Source of the DNA: an uncultured Bacilli bacterium
GTDB taxonomy: Bacteria; Bacillota_I; Bacilli_A; RF39; UBA660
Length of the DNA: 11,588 nt
Reading direction: 5' to 3'
Assembly: GCA_947628325.1 (NCBI GenBank)
Contig: CANQZL010000030.1
Coordinates: 1 to 11,588, forward strand
The translations under genes and the position numbers were made by a program. Position 1 is the stretch's first letter; each line of letters begins with the position of its first letter. This document shows, one piece after another, positions 4,617 to 11,425 of this stretch. A model generated the notes under the pieces. It was not told where the DNA came from. It made no database searches and saw only the letters and a program-made list of their open reading frames with translations.

Positions 4617-7421
4617 CTACAAAACTTTCTTTAACCATTGTCCAGTATAGCTCTCTTTAATTTTAGTCAAAGCTTCTGGAGTACCTGTAGCTACAACATT
4701 ACCTCCAGCATCTCCACCTTCAGGACCTAAATCAATTACATAATCAGCAACCTTAATTACATCTAAATTATGTTCTATTACAATTACTGTATCTCCATTA
4801 TCAACGATTCTTTGTAAAATAACTAATAATTTTTTAATATCATCACTATGTAAACCAGTTGTTGGTTCATCTAAGATAAAAACACTTTTACCAGTAGCTT
4901 TTTTCTGTAATTCTTTAGCTAATTTAACACGACCTGCTTCACCACCAGATAAAGTAGGTGCTGATTGTCCAAGTTCAATATATGATAAACCAACATCTTG
5001 CATTACTTGAAGTTTATTTTTTACTTTAGGAATATTATCAAAGAATTCTAAAGCTTCAGATACTCTTAAATGCAAAACATCAGCAATACTTTTTCCCTTG
5101 AATTTAACATCTAAAGTTTCTCTATTATATCTAGTACCTTTACATATTTCACATGGAACATAGACATCTGGTAAGAAGTTCATTTCAATTCTTTTTACAC
5201 CATCACCATAACATGCTTCGCATCTTCCACCTTTAACATTAAAAGAAAATCTATTCTTTCCATAGCCTCTCATTTTAGATTCTTTCATATTAGCAAAAAC
5301 ATCTCTAATATCATCAAATACACCTACATAAGTAGCTGGATTACTACGAGGAGTTCTCCCTATTGGATCTTGAGTAATATGAACTACTTTATCAATATTT
5401 TCCATTCCTTTAATTTCTTTACATTTACCAACTATTGTTTTAGATTTATATACTTTTTTAGCCAATGCATTATATAAAATATCATTTACTAAAGTAGATT
5501 TGCCACTTCCAGATACCCCAGTTATACAAATGAATTTACCTAATGGAAATTTAACATTTATATTTTTTAAATTATGTTCTTTAGCTCCTTTAACTTCTAA
5601 ATATAATCCGTTGCCTTTTCTTCTTTTTTTAGGTACTTCAATTTTTAATTCACCTGTTAAATATTTTCCTGTTAATGAGTTAGGATTTTTCATTACTTCT
5701 TCAGGTGTCCCAGCAGCCATAACTTTACCACCTAATGTTCCAGCTCCTGGACCAATATCAACCAAGTAATCAGCTGCTAGCATTGTATCAGTATCATGTT
5801 CAACAACAATTAAAGTATTTCCTAAATCACGCATTTCTTTCATTGAATTAATAAGTTTTTCATTATCTCGTTGATGTAAACCAATACTAGGTTCATCTAA
5901 AACATATAAAACACCAGATAATTTACTTCCTATTTGTGTTGCTAATCTAATACGTTGTGCTTCACCACCAGATAAAGTACTAGCTGCTCTATTTAATGTT
6001 ATATAACCTAAACCAACATTATTCAAAAATTCTAATCTATTACATATTTCTTTTACTAATAGTTCACTAATTTTTTGTTGTTCTTTATTAAGTTTTAAAT
6101 TTTGCATAAAATTATATAAATCAGCTATACTTAGAGCTGTCATATCATAAATATTCTTTTTATTAATATAAACATTTAATATTGTATCTTTAAGTCTGGT
6201 TCCATGACAAACCGGGCATTCTTGTTCAATCATATACCCTTCTATCCATTCTCTTATCCAACCAGCTGTTGTTTCAATTTGACGTCTTTCTAAATTAGTA
6301 ATAATTCCTTCATAAAAATCTGTCTTAGTTCTAATATTACCATTCTTAGAAACATACTTAAAATCTAATAATTCTTTAGAACCATATAAAATTATATCTA
6401 ATTTATCTCGAGGAATTTTTTCTATCGGAGCATCTAAATCTATATCATAATATTTAGCTACAGTTTCAACTTCTGTAAATAAAGTATTTTGTTCTTCAGA
6501 TAAGGTAGCAATTCCTCCTTTTCTAATACTTTTTTTAGGATTAGGAATAAGTAGTTCTTCTGATACTTTCATTTTCATTCCCAAACCATTACAAGCAGGG
6601 CAAGCACCAAATGGTGAATTAAATGAAAACATTCTCGTTTCTAAAGTAGGCATTGAATAATTACAATGTATACAAGCATAGTTTTCACTCATTAATAGCT
6701 CTTCGCCACCAATAACGTTAAATAAAACCATACCATTAGCTAATTTAGTACTATTTTCAATAGATTCAAATATTCTTGAACGTTCTAAATTTTTTACTAC
6801 TACTCTATCAACAATTACTTCAATTGTATCTTTTTTATTTTTTTCTAATTTAATGTCTTCAGATAAATCTCTAACTTCGCCATTAACTCTAACTCTACTA
6901 TATCCTTTAGCACGAAGATCATCTAATATTTGTTGATGTGCTCCTTTTTCACTACGAACAACTGGAGCCATTATTTCTATTTTAGTACCTTCAGGAAAAT
7001 CCATTATTTTATTAGTCATTTCTTCAATACTTTGACTTTTAATAGGTTCTTTATGATTTGGACAATAAGGAACACCTATTCTAGCAAATAGAAGTCTTAA
7101 ATAATCATATATTTCTGTAACAGTTCCTACTGTACTACGAGGATTATTATTAGTACTTTTTTGATCAATACTAATACTTGGACTTAAACCTTCAATACTA
7201 TCAACATCTGGTTTACTTGTTCCACCTAAAAATTGTCTAGCATAAGCAGATAAACTTTCAACATATCTTCTTTGTCCTTCTGCATAAATTGTATCAAAAG
7301 CTAAACTACTTTTACCACTACCAGATACACCTGTCATAACAACTAAAGAATTCTTAGGAATCTCTAAATCTATATTTTGTAAATTATTCTCCCTAGCACC
7401 TTTTATTATTATCTTATCCAC
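4617..7421 (-). CDS. uvrA: Excinuclease ABC subunit A
   Basis: This complete UvrA (934 residues from the chosen start) has two ABC ATPase halves. Half one: Walker A GVSGSGKSS (31-39), zinc module C250/C253/C274/C277, signature LSGGEAQR (483-490), Walker B VLDEPSIGL. Half two: Walker A GVSGSGKST (635-643), zinc module C734/C737/C757/C760, signature LSGGEAGR (824-831), Walker B ILDEPTTGL (849-857). A further Cys pair, CPVC, is at 402-405. UvrA dimers scan DNA for bulky lesions and load UvrB in nucleotide excision repair. I choose GTG 7421 over the GTG at 7430. It lies eight bases after AGGAAGG, and the protein then begins (M)DKIIIKGARENNLQNI, matching the family N-terminus. uvrB, often adjacent, is not in the window. 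I see no GAAC-N4-GTTC LexA box upstream. Confidence 0.97.
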   Translation of the reverse strand: MDKIIIKGARENNLQNIDLEIPKNSLVVMTGVSGSGKSSLAFDTIYAEGQRRYVESLSAYARQFLGGTSKPDVDSIEGLSPSISIDQKSTNNNPRSTVGTVTEIYDYLRLLFARIGVPYCPNHKEPIKSQSIEEMTNKIMDFPEGTKIEIMAPVVRSEKGAHQQILDDLRAKGYSRVRVNGEVRDLSEDIKLEKNKKDTIEVIVDRVVVKNLERSRIFESIENSTKLANGMVLFNVIGGEELLMSENYACIHCNYSMPTLETRMFSFNSPFGACPACNGLGMKMKVSEELLIPNPKKSIRKGGIATLSEEQNTLFTEVETVAKYYDIDLDAPIEKIPRDKLDIILYGSKELLDFKYVSKNGNIRTKTDFYEGIITNLERRQIETTAGWIREWIEGYMIEQECPVCHGTRLKDTILNVYINKKNIYDMTALSIADLYNFMQNLKLNKEQQKISELLVKEICNRLEFLNNVGLGYITLNRAASTLSGGEAQRIRLATQIGSKLSGVLYVLDEPSIGLHQRDNEKLINSMKEMRDLGNTLIVVEHDTDTMLAADYLVDIGPGAGTLGGKVMAAGTPEEVMKNPNSLTGKYLTGELKIEVPKKRRKGNGLYLEVKGAKEHNLKNINVKFPLGKFICITGVSGSGKSTLVNDILYNALAKKVYKSKTIVGKCKEIKGMENIDKVVHITQDPIGRTPRSNPATYVGVFDDIRDVFANMKESKMRGYGKNRFSFNVKGGRCEACYGDGVKRIEMNFLPDVYVPCEICKGTRYNRETLDVKFKGKSIADVLHLRVSEALEFFDNIPKVKNKLQVMQDVGLSYIELGQSAPTLSGGEAGRVKLAKELQKKATGKSVFILDEPTTGLHSDDIKKLLVILQRIVDNGDTVIVIEHNLDVIKVADYVIDLGPEGGDAGGNVVATGTPEALTKIKESYTGQWLKKVL

Positions 7422-7554
7422 AATTAGCACCTTCCTTATTTCATCCTTTTTATTATCGTAATTTATATATATTTATAGTTTTATCTTAATTAAAAGCATT
7501 ATACTTTTTAAACTTCCTTGATGCCATTAAAATTTCTTTAAAAAGACGTTAATT

Positions 7555-7582
7555 ATTATATCACTTAAATATTCTTTGTAAA
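7555..7582 (-). promoter_or_regulatory. Proximal uvrA promoter
   Basis: On the minus strand TTTACA (-35, 7582-7577) is followed after 16 bases by TATAAT (-10, 7560-7555), with TG one base upstream of the -10. This is the best promoter match in the window. It would start near 7548 and leave a leader of about 125 bases before the uvrA start. Confidence 0.7.
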
Positions 7583-7632
7583 CATTTCCTTAACTATTAA
7601 TTATTTTTCACCCATAAATAACATCTAAAAAG

Positions 7633-7641
7633 ATTATATCA
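7633..7641 (-). promoter_or_regulatory. Distal extended -10 promoter upstream of uvrA
   Basis: The minus strand reads TGATATAAT (7641-7633). The upstream bases extend this to ATGTGTGATATAAT (7646-7633), the same 14 bases as in the lgt promoter. No -35 is visible. Its transcript would have a leader of about 200 bases to uvrA, or could be a separate small RNA. Confidence 0.5.
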
Positions 7642-7686
7642 CACATTTGTTTGCTTTATATATTATTTTTTTTAATATTTATAAAA

Positions 7687-7715
7687 TAGACAAATATAAA
7701 TATTGTTTATATTCT
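7687..7715 (+). promoter_or_regulatory. Probable promoter and operator of the Xre-type regulator
   Basis: TAGACA (7687-7692, five of six) and TATTCT (7710-7715, four of six) are 17 bases apart. Between them and overlapping the -10 is an inverted repeat, AATATAAA (7693-7700) and TTTATATT (7706-7713), with a 5-base centre. A repressor bound there would block polymerase, so it is a natural candidate for autoregulation. The repeat is pure A+T, so chance is a real alternative. Confidence 0.4.
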
Positions 7716-7789
7716 TATACTTATGCAGTATCTAAAAAATATTAGTTTTTTCTATAAAATAAAATTAATAAAAGGAATGAGAATTAAAA

Positions 7790-8122
7790 GTGAACAGGAT
7801 TAAAGAATTAAGAAAGAAAAGAAATATTACTCAAGTAAGACTTAGCATTGCTGCTGAAGTATCACAAGAAACGATTAGTGCTTATGAATCAGGAAAAGCT
7901 GAGCCTAAAATGGAAAAGTTAGTAAAAATAGCAGATTTTTTAAATACAACTACAGATTATTTATTAGGTAGAACTAATGATGACTCTTCTTTAAGAGACA
8001 TTAGTAATCAAATAGTTGATGAACAATTAAATGAATTACTAAATAATTATGCTAGATTAAATAACTATCAAAGAAAAGATTTAGTTTGGTATAGTGGAAT
8101 AATTGAAAACAAAGACCTATAA
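7790..8122 (+). CDS. Xre-family helix-turn-helix transcriptional regulator
   Basis: This 110-residue protein has a Cro/CI-type HTH domain at about residues 3-60: NRIKELRKKRNITQ, then helix-turn-helix SIAAEVSQETISAYESGKAE (19-38), then the typical closing helices LVKIADFLNTTTDYLLG. The last 45 residues form a helical tail (LNELLNNYARLNNYQRKDLV), probably for dimerisation. It is a DNA-binding repressor-type protein of unknown target, and the only rightward gene here. The start is GTG 7790: AAGGA lies 13 bases upstream, longer than ideal, and a closer ATG at 7777 is out of frame with only nine codons. Translation may therefore be weak, as often in autoregulated repressors. It lies divergent from uvrA and convergent with the next operon. 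Confidence 0.92.
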   Translation: MNRIKELRKKRNITQVRLSIAAEVSQETISAYESGKAEPKMEKLVKIADFLNTTTDYLLGRTNDDSSLRDISNQIVDEQLNELLNNYARLNNYQRKDLVWYSGIIENKDL

Positions 8123-8134
8123 AAATAGGTCTTT
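8111..8134. terminator. Bidirectional terminator between convergent genes, including both stop codons
   Basis: A perfect 10-bp stem (AAAGACCTAT at 8111-8120, ATAGGTCTTT at 8125-8134) has a 4-base A loop. The plus-strand TAA (8120-8122) spans stem and loop, and the minus-strand TAA (8135-8133) overlaps the other arm. The leftward exit is TTTGTTTTC and the rightward exit is CTTTAATTATTATC, so leftward termination should be the stronger. Confidence 0.7.
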
Positions 8135-8867
8135 AATTATTATCTTTTATTTCTAATTGAGATGATCCTTCTTCTTCATTCTTAACAATATTAACTGACT
8201 TTCCATCTTTAACATTGCCTATTCCATCAAGTGAATCATCTAACTTTTTAAAATCTTTTATTATGGTATCAGAATCTTTATTAGACATAAAGTCAAAGAA
8301 GTCCATTTCATCTCCTATTAAAGATTTAAAAGGATCATCTTGACCATACGTTATAGCAGGAATACATATTGTTCCTTTAGGATAATTAAGTAATGAATTA
8401 AACTTATTAATAGTCCCTGTAACTTCCATTCCCATATATTGCTTTTTTACATCTAACATTGCTTCTAAACTCATCTCGTTTAAATTATTTTCCTTAGCCA
8501 TAGTATCTACTTGTTTCATCAAAGTTTCCATATCTCTTATACCAAATACACCAATTATTTTATCTTTACTATAATTTTCATATTCTTCTGTATCTTCCAA
8601 TTTACCTCTAGCTAAATGTTTACTCATAAGTTCTTCAGCATTAATAAGAGGAACTTCTACTTTTTCATCGATATTTTTATACATTCCATTATCCATAAGT
8701 AAATAAAAAGAAAGATAATTATCAACATAAGTATATAAAAAAGTATCATAAACAATCTTACCATTTTCATTAGAAGTCATAACTGATAAGCTTTTTCTAA
8801 CATTATATCCAGCAAAAATATATTCAGCAGGAATATTTTTAAATGTATACCCAAACATATTATCCAT
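8133..8867 (-). CDS. Uncharacterised protein downstream of a short-chain dehydrogenase
   Basis: I do not recognise this 244-residue protein. It has no signal peptide or membrane span. The N-terminal half is strand-rich with aromatic residues (FLYTYVDNYLSFYLLMDNG, 43-61). The middle (IIGVFGIRDMETLMKQVDTM, 104-123) looks alpha/beta. A hydrophobic stretch KGTICIPAITYGQDDPF (164-180) follows, then an acidic, probably flexible tail (181-244) ending EIKDNN. Its start overlaps the end of the dehydrogenase gene by 8 bases, so the two are co-transcribed and probably coupled. As with the gene at 3864, the first ATG is only one base after AGGA; the in-frame ATG at 8858 (Met4), 10 bases after AGGA, may be the true start. 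It ends in the terminator shared with the convergent regulator. Confidence 0.75.
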   Translation of the reverse strand: MDNMFGYTFKNIPAEYIFAGYNVRKSLSVMTSNENGKIVYDTFLYTYVDNYLSFYLLMDNGMYKNIDEKVEVPLINAEELMSKHLARGKLEDTEEYENYSKDKIIGVFGIRDMETLMKQVDTMAKENNLNEMSLEAMLDVKKQYMGMEVTGTINKFNSLLNYPKGTICIPAITYGQDDPFKSLIGDEMDFFDFMSNKDSDTIIKDFKKLDDSLDGIGNVKDGKSVNIVKNEEEGSSQLEIKDNN

Positions 8868-9621
8868 TTCCTTTCTTTTTCATACTTTGAATATGATGTA
8901 CTACTCTTAAAGATAATTTATAAGGAGAAAATCTATTTACAAATAAACCTATTTTTATCATTGTACCTGGAATAATAATTAATTTATTCTTAAGACATTT
9001 ATCTATTCCATACTTAGCAACATATTCACTACTTAGTCCTTTAACTGTAAAAGAACCTCCCGCTACTTTATTAAAATTAGTATTTACTGGTCCAGGACAT
9101 AAGCAACTTATATGAACATTACTTTTTATTTTTCTTAATTCTTCATAAATAGCCATTGTCCATTTTGTAACATAATTTTTAGTTGCATAATATGTATTTA
9201 AACCAGGTCCACTTAAGAATCCAGCAGATGATGCAATATTTAAAATTCTTCCCTTATCTTTCTTTACCATATCTTGTAAAAATAATTTAGTTAAAATATG
9301 TAAGCATTTTATATTTACATCAATCATTTTCATTTCTTTATTAATGTCAGTTTCCCAAGTATTACCAAATAAACCAAATCCCGCCCCATTAACTAATAAA
9401 TCAATATCTTCATCTTTAAATTTATCATATAATTTAAAACAATTATCCATTCCACTTAAATCAACAGGATATATAGTTACATTAGTCTTTATTTTACTAG
9501 CAGTTTCCTTAAGTCTATTTTCATCTCTACTAACTAAAATTAAATCATAACCTAGTTCACCTAAATATACAGCCATATCTCTTCCTATTCCAGAAGATGC
9601 TCCAGTTACTAATGCTTTCAT
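8860..9621 (-). CDS. Short-chain dehydrogenase/reductase (SDR), classical type
   Basis: This 253-residue protein is an SDR oxidoreductase with a Rossmann fold. The cofactor motif TGASSGIG is at 6-13. Ser31-Arg32 after beta strand 2 suggests NADP(H) preference. VDLSG is at 53-57. NGAG (78-81) replaces the usual NNAG. The catalytic Ser is 131 or 132, followed by Tyr144 and Lys148 of the YxxxK motif, and PGPVNT is at 176-181. After about residue 215 there is a basic, hydrophobic tail (IIIPGTMIKIGLFVNRFSPY, then SMKKKGNG) that could touch the membrane. Members of this branch act on diverse carbonyl or hydroxyl substrates, so the substrate cannot be read from sequence. The ATG has an AGGTGAT Shine-Dalgarno. 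The gene overlaps the downstream unknown gene by 8 bases. Confidence 0.92.
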   Translation of the reverse strand: MKALVTGASSGIGRDMAVYLGELGYDLILVSRDENRLKETASKIKTNVTIYPVDLSGMDNCFKLYDKFKDEDIDLLVNGAGFGLFGNTWETDINKEMKMIDVNIKCLHILTKLFLQDMVKKDKGRILNIASSAGFLSGPGLNTYYATKNYVTKWTMAIYEELRKIKSNVHISCLCPGPVNTNFNKVAGGSFTVKGLSSEYVAKYGIDKCLKNKLIIIPGTMIKIGLFVNRFSPYKLSLRVVHHIQSMKKKGNG

Positions 9622-9648
9622 TTATATCACCTATTATTATTTTACCAA

Positions 9649-9678
9649 AATATACTAATTTAATAAATTAATTTTACA
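9649..9678 (-). promoter_or_regulatory. Weak candidate promoter of the dehydrogenase operon
   Basis: On the minus strand TGTAAA (9678-9673) and TATATT (9654-9649) are 18 bases apart, just after the pyrophosphatase terminator. There is no TG before the -10, unlike the other promoters here. Read-through from the pyrophosphatase gene is an alternative way of expressing the pair. Confidence 0.3.
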
Positions 9679-9690
9679 CTTTATAAAACT

Positions 9691-9714
9691 AAAAAAGAAG
9701 AAATTATCTTCTTT
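9691..9714 (-). terminator. Terminator of the pyrophosphatase gene, with the stop codon in its loop
   Basis: On the minus strand AAAGAAGA (9714-9707) pairs with TCTTCTTT (9701-9694), and the T run continues to 9691. The 5-base loop (9706-9702) contains the whole TAA stop (9706-9704). The stem has three G-C pairs. Confidence 0.6.
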
Positions 9715-11329
9715 CATCAAGTTCTAGTAATGGTGGTAACATTTGTTTCTTACGAGATACTATTCCATCTAAGTATACCCCTTGTTTAATATCATCTATT
9801 CCATAAGCTTCTTCTAGTAAATCTTTACTGCCTTCATTAAAGAATAAATAAGATCCATTTTTAATTACATCTGTAACAAATAACAAAGCCACTTTATAAT
9901 TACCAAAATTACACATATTATTAAGTCCATCAATAACTTCATGTTCTCTTTTAGCAATATTATCAAAGTCTAATGTCATTACTTGACCAATTGCCATAGT
10001 AGAATTTTCATATTTAAATGTTTTCATATCAGTATGAATAATATCATATACACTTAATCCTTCTACTGAAGAAGCTGCTTTAAACATTTTCATTCCATAT
10101 TCCATTTGATCTATTTCAGCAATTTTAGCTAATTTATTACCTGCCTCAATATCAAGTTGTGTTGTTGTAGGAGACTTATATAGCAATGTATCAGATAATA
10201 TAGAAGATAACATAATACCAGCAATATTTTTAGGTATTTCAACATTAGCTTCTAAAAATAACTTATATATAATTGTACATGTACATCCTACTGGCATACT
10301 TCTAAAATTAATAGGCATTGTTGTTCCAATTGTTCCTAAGTTATGATGATCTATTACTTCTAAAATAGAAGCTTCTTCTATTCCATCAACACTTTGAGAT
10401 TGTTGATTATGATCAACTAAAATAACTTTTTTTCTTTCAAAAACATTTGCATCTACTAAACGCATCATTCCTAAACAAATACCTTTTTTATTAACAATAG
10501 GATAATTAGTATGACCTAGTTTACTACTAACTTCAATAAAGTCATCACGAGTATCATATACATTAAAAGATACTGGATTAGTATTTATATTCAATAATTT
10601 TACATAATTACATAACTTAATCATATTAGCACATTTAAAAGTTCCCATAGGAACACTTATTACATTAACTCTTTTATCTTTAGCTAAATTAAGTAATTCA
10701 TCATCTAATTGCCCATTATTAACTATTATAAGTAACTTAATACTAGAATTAATTGCATATTCTAATATCTTATATCTATCTCCAACTATTAAAATATCTT
10801 TAGAAGTTAATTGAATTCTATTAATAAAAGTTTCACTCTTATAAGCTGCAGCTAAAACATTACCTTCTATTTCATCATCATATCTTAATATTTCTGTAGC
10901 TCCTAAAGTATCTATAATATTATCCATAGATGTATTAAGATAATTGAATTCTCCATCAATAAGATATCTTGATATTTCTTTAACATTTACATATCCTGTT
11001 AATTTTTTCTGCTTATTAACTAAAGGAAATCCTGTTACTTCAAATTTCATCATTTCTTTATAAGCTCTATATATAGATAGATGTTCTTCTATCATTGCTT
11101 CTTTATTATAATGCATATTTCTTATTTGAACTTTAACATCATTTAAGAAAGCTGGTTCAGGTATATCAAAATAATCTAAGACAAATTTAGTTTCTTTATT
11201 TAATGCCCCAAGTACACGTGGTTCAGTTTTTAATCCCAATTTATTTTTTAAATAAGATAAGCTAATACTTGCACATACTGTATCTGTATCAGGCATCTTA
11301 TGACCAAAAATATATGTTGTTGTTTGCAT
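9704..11329 (-). CDS. ppaC: Manganese-dependent family II inorganic pyrophosphatase with CBS and DRTGG regulatory domains
   Basis: At 541 residues from the chosen start it matches the long, nucleotide-regulated form of family II pyrophosphatase. The DHH domain opens with FGHKMPDTDTVCA (8-20, Asp14 and Asp16). It is interrupted by CBS1 (about 70-125), a DRTGG domain (about 155-250, with VGDRYKILEYAI at 182-193) and CBS2 (about 252-302). It then resumes with VDHNQQ (305-310), IDHHNLG (326-332) and SDT (379-381). The DHHA2 domain closes with SRKKQMLPP (525-533). The enzyme hydrolyses pyrophosphate to two phosphates using Mn or Co. In studied relatives AMP/ADP inhibit it through the CBS pair, and the DRTGG-containing type is activated by diadenosine polyphosphates. 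I prefer ATG 11329 to GTG 11341: AGGGGTGA is better spaced, and MQTTTYIFGHKMPD fits the family N-terminus. Confidence 0.95.
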   Translation of the reverse strand: MQTTTYIFGHKMPDTDTVCASISLSYLKNKLGLKTEPRVLGALNKETKFVLDYFDIPEPAFLNDVKVQIRNMHYNKEAMIEEHLSIYRAYKEMMKFEVTGFPLVNKQKKLTGYVNVKEISRYLIDGEFNYLNTSMDNIIDTLGATEILRYDDEIEGNVLAAAYKSETFINRIQLTSKDILIVGDRYKILEYAINSSIKLLIIVNNGQLDDELLNLAKDKRVNVISVPMGTFKCANMIKLCNYVKLLNINTNPVSFNVYDTRDDFIEVSSKLGHTNYPIVNKKGICLGMMRLVDANVFERKKVILVDHNQQSQSVDGIEEASILEVIDHHNLGTIGTTMPINFRSMPVGCTCTIIYKLFLEANVEIPKNIAGIMLSSILSDTLLYKSPTTTQLDIEAGNKLAKIAEIDQMEYGMKMFKAASSVEGLSVYDIIHTDMKTFKYENSTMAIGQVMTLDFDNIAKREHEVIDGLNNMCNFGNYKVALLFVTDVIKNGSYLFFNEGSKDLLEEAYGIDDIKQGVYLDGIVSRKKQMLPPLLELDERR

Positions 11330-11354
11330 AATATCACTCACCCCTATTTAATTA

Positions 11355-11363
11355 AGTATATCA
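11355..11363 (-). promoter_or_regulatory. Extended -10 promoter of the pyrophosphatase gene
   Basis: The minus strand reads TGATATACT (11363-11355), five of six matches to TATAAT with TG one base upstream. The -35 position is again TAAAAG, as in the lgt promoter. The start would be near 11348, with a short leader holding AGGGGTGA. Confidence 0.55.
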
Positions 11364-11393
11364 TATTTAGTTAAAATCTTTTACTCTTTTTAC

Positions 11394-11425
11394 AAAAAAA
11401 ATTAATAAATAAGCTTATTTATTAA
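11394..11425 (-). terminator. Palindromic terminator over the stop codon of the last gene
   Basis: Bases 11402-11425 form a perfect 24-base palindrome centred on AAGCTT. Leftward it is followed by eight T residues (11401-11394). The TAA stop (11417-11415) lies near the centre. All pairs outside the loop are A-T, so the hairpin is weak. A T run also follows on the plus strand (11427-11433), making it symmetrical, but no rightward gene reaches it. Confidence 0.5.

Larger units (their letters stand above)
7422..7789. other. AT-rich divergent intergenic region between uvrA and the Xre-type regulator
   Basis: This 368-base gap contains no convincing gene. It holds two leftward extended -10 promoters (7555-7582 and 7633-7641), a probable rightward promoter with an inverted repeat (7687-7715), and a long leftward leader before uvrA. 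The leader contains a 13-codon ATG frame (7527-7486 on the minus strand) without a good Shine-Dalgarno. A further TATAAT at 7503-7498 on the minus strand lacks both a -35 and a TG. Confidence 0.6.

Noticed and set aside
5500..5769. Plus-strand open frame inside uvrA
   Set aside because: It lies wholly opposite the second ATPase half of UvrA, with no ribosome site or promoter, and its residues reflect antisense codons.
7486..7527. 13-codon leader peptide (begins MASRKF) in the uvrA leader
   Set aside because: There is no proper Shine-Dalgarno and no codon run typical of attenuation; short ATG frames are expected by chance in AT-rich DNA.
9344..9550. Plus-strand open frame inside the dehydrogenase gene
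   Set aside because: It is antisense to conserved SDR coding sequence and has no supporting start signal.
11402..11425. Perfect 24-base palindrome as a protein-binding or recombination site
   Set aside because: It is followed by a T run and contains the stop codon like the other terminators here, so termination explains it more simply; no second copy was seen in the window.
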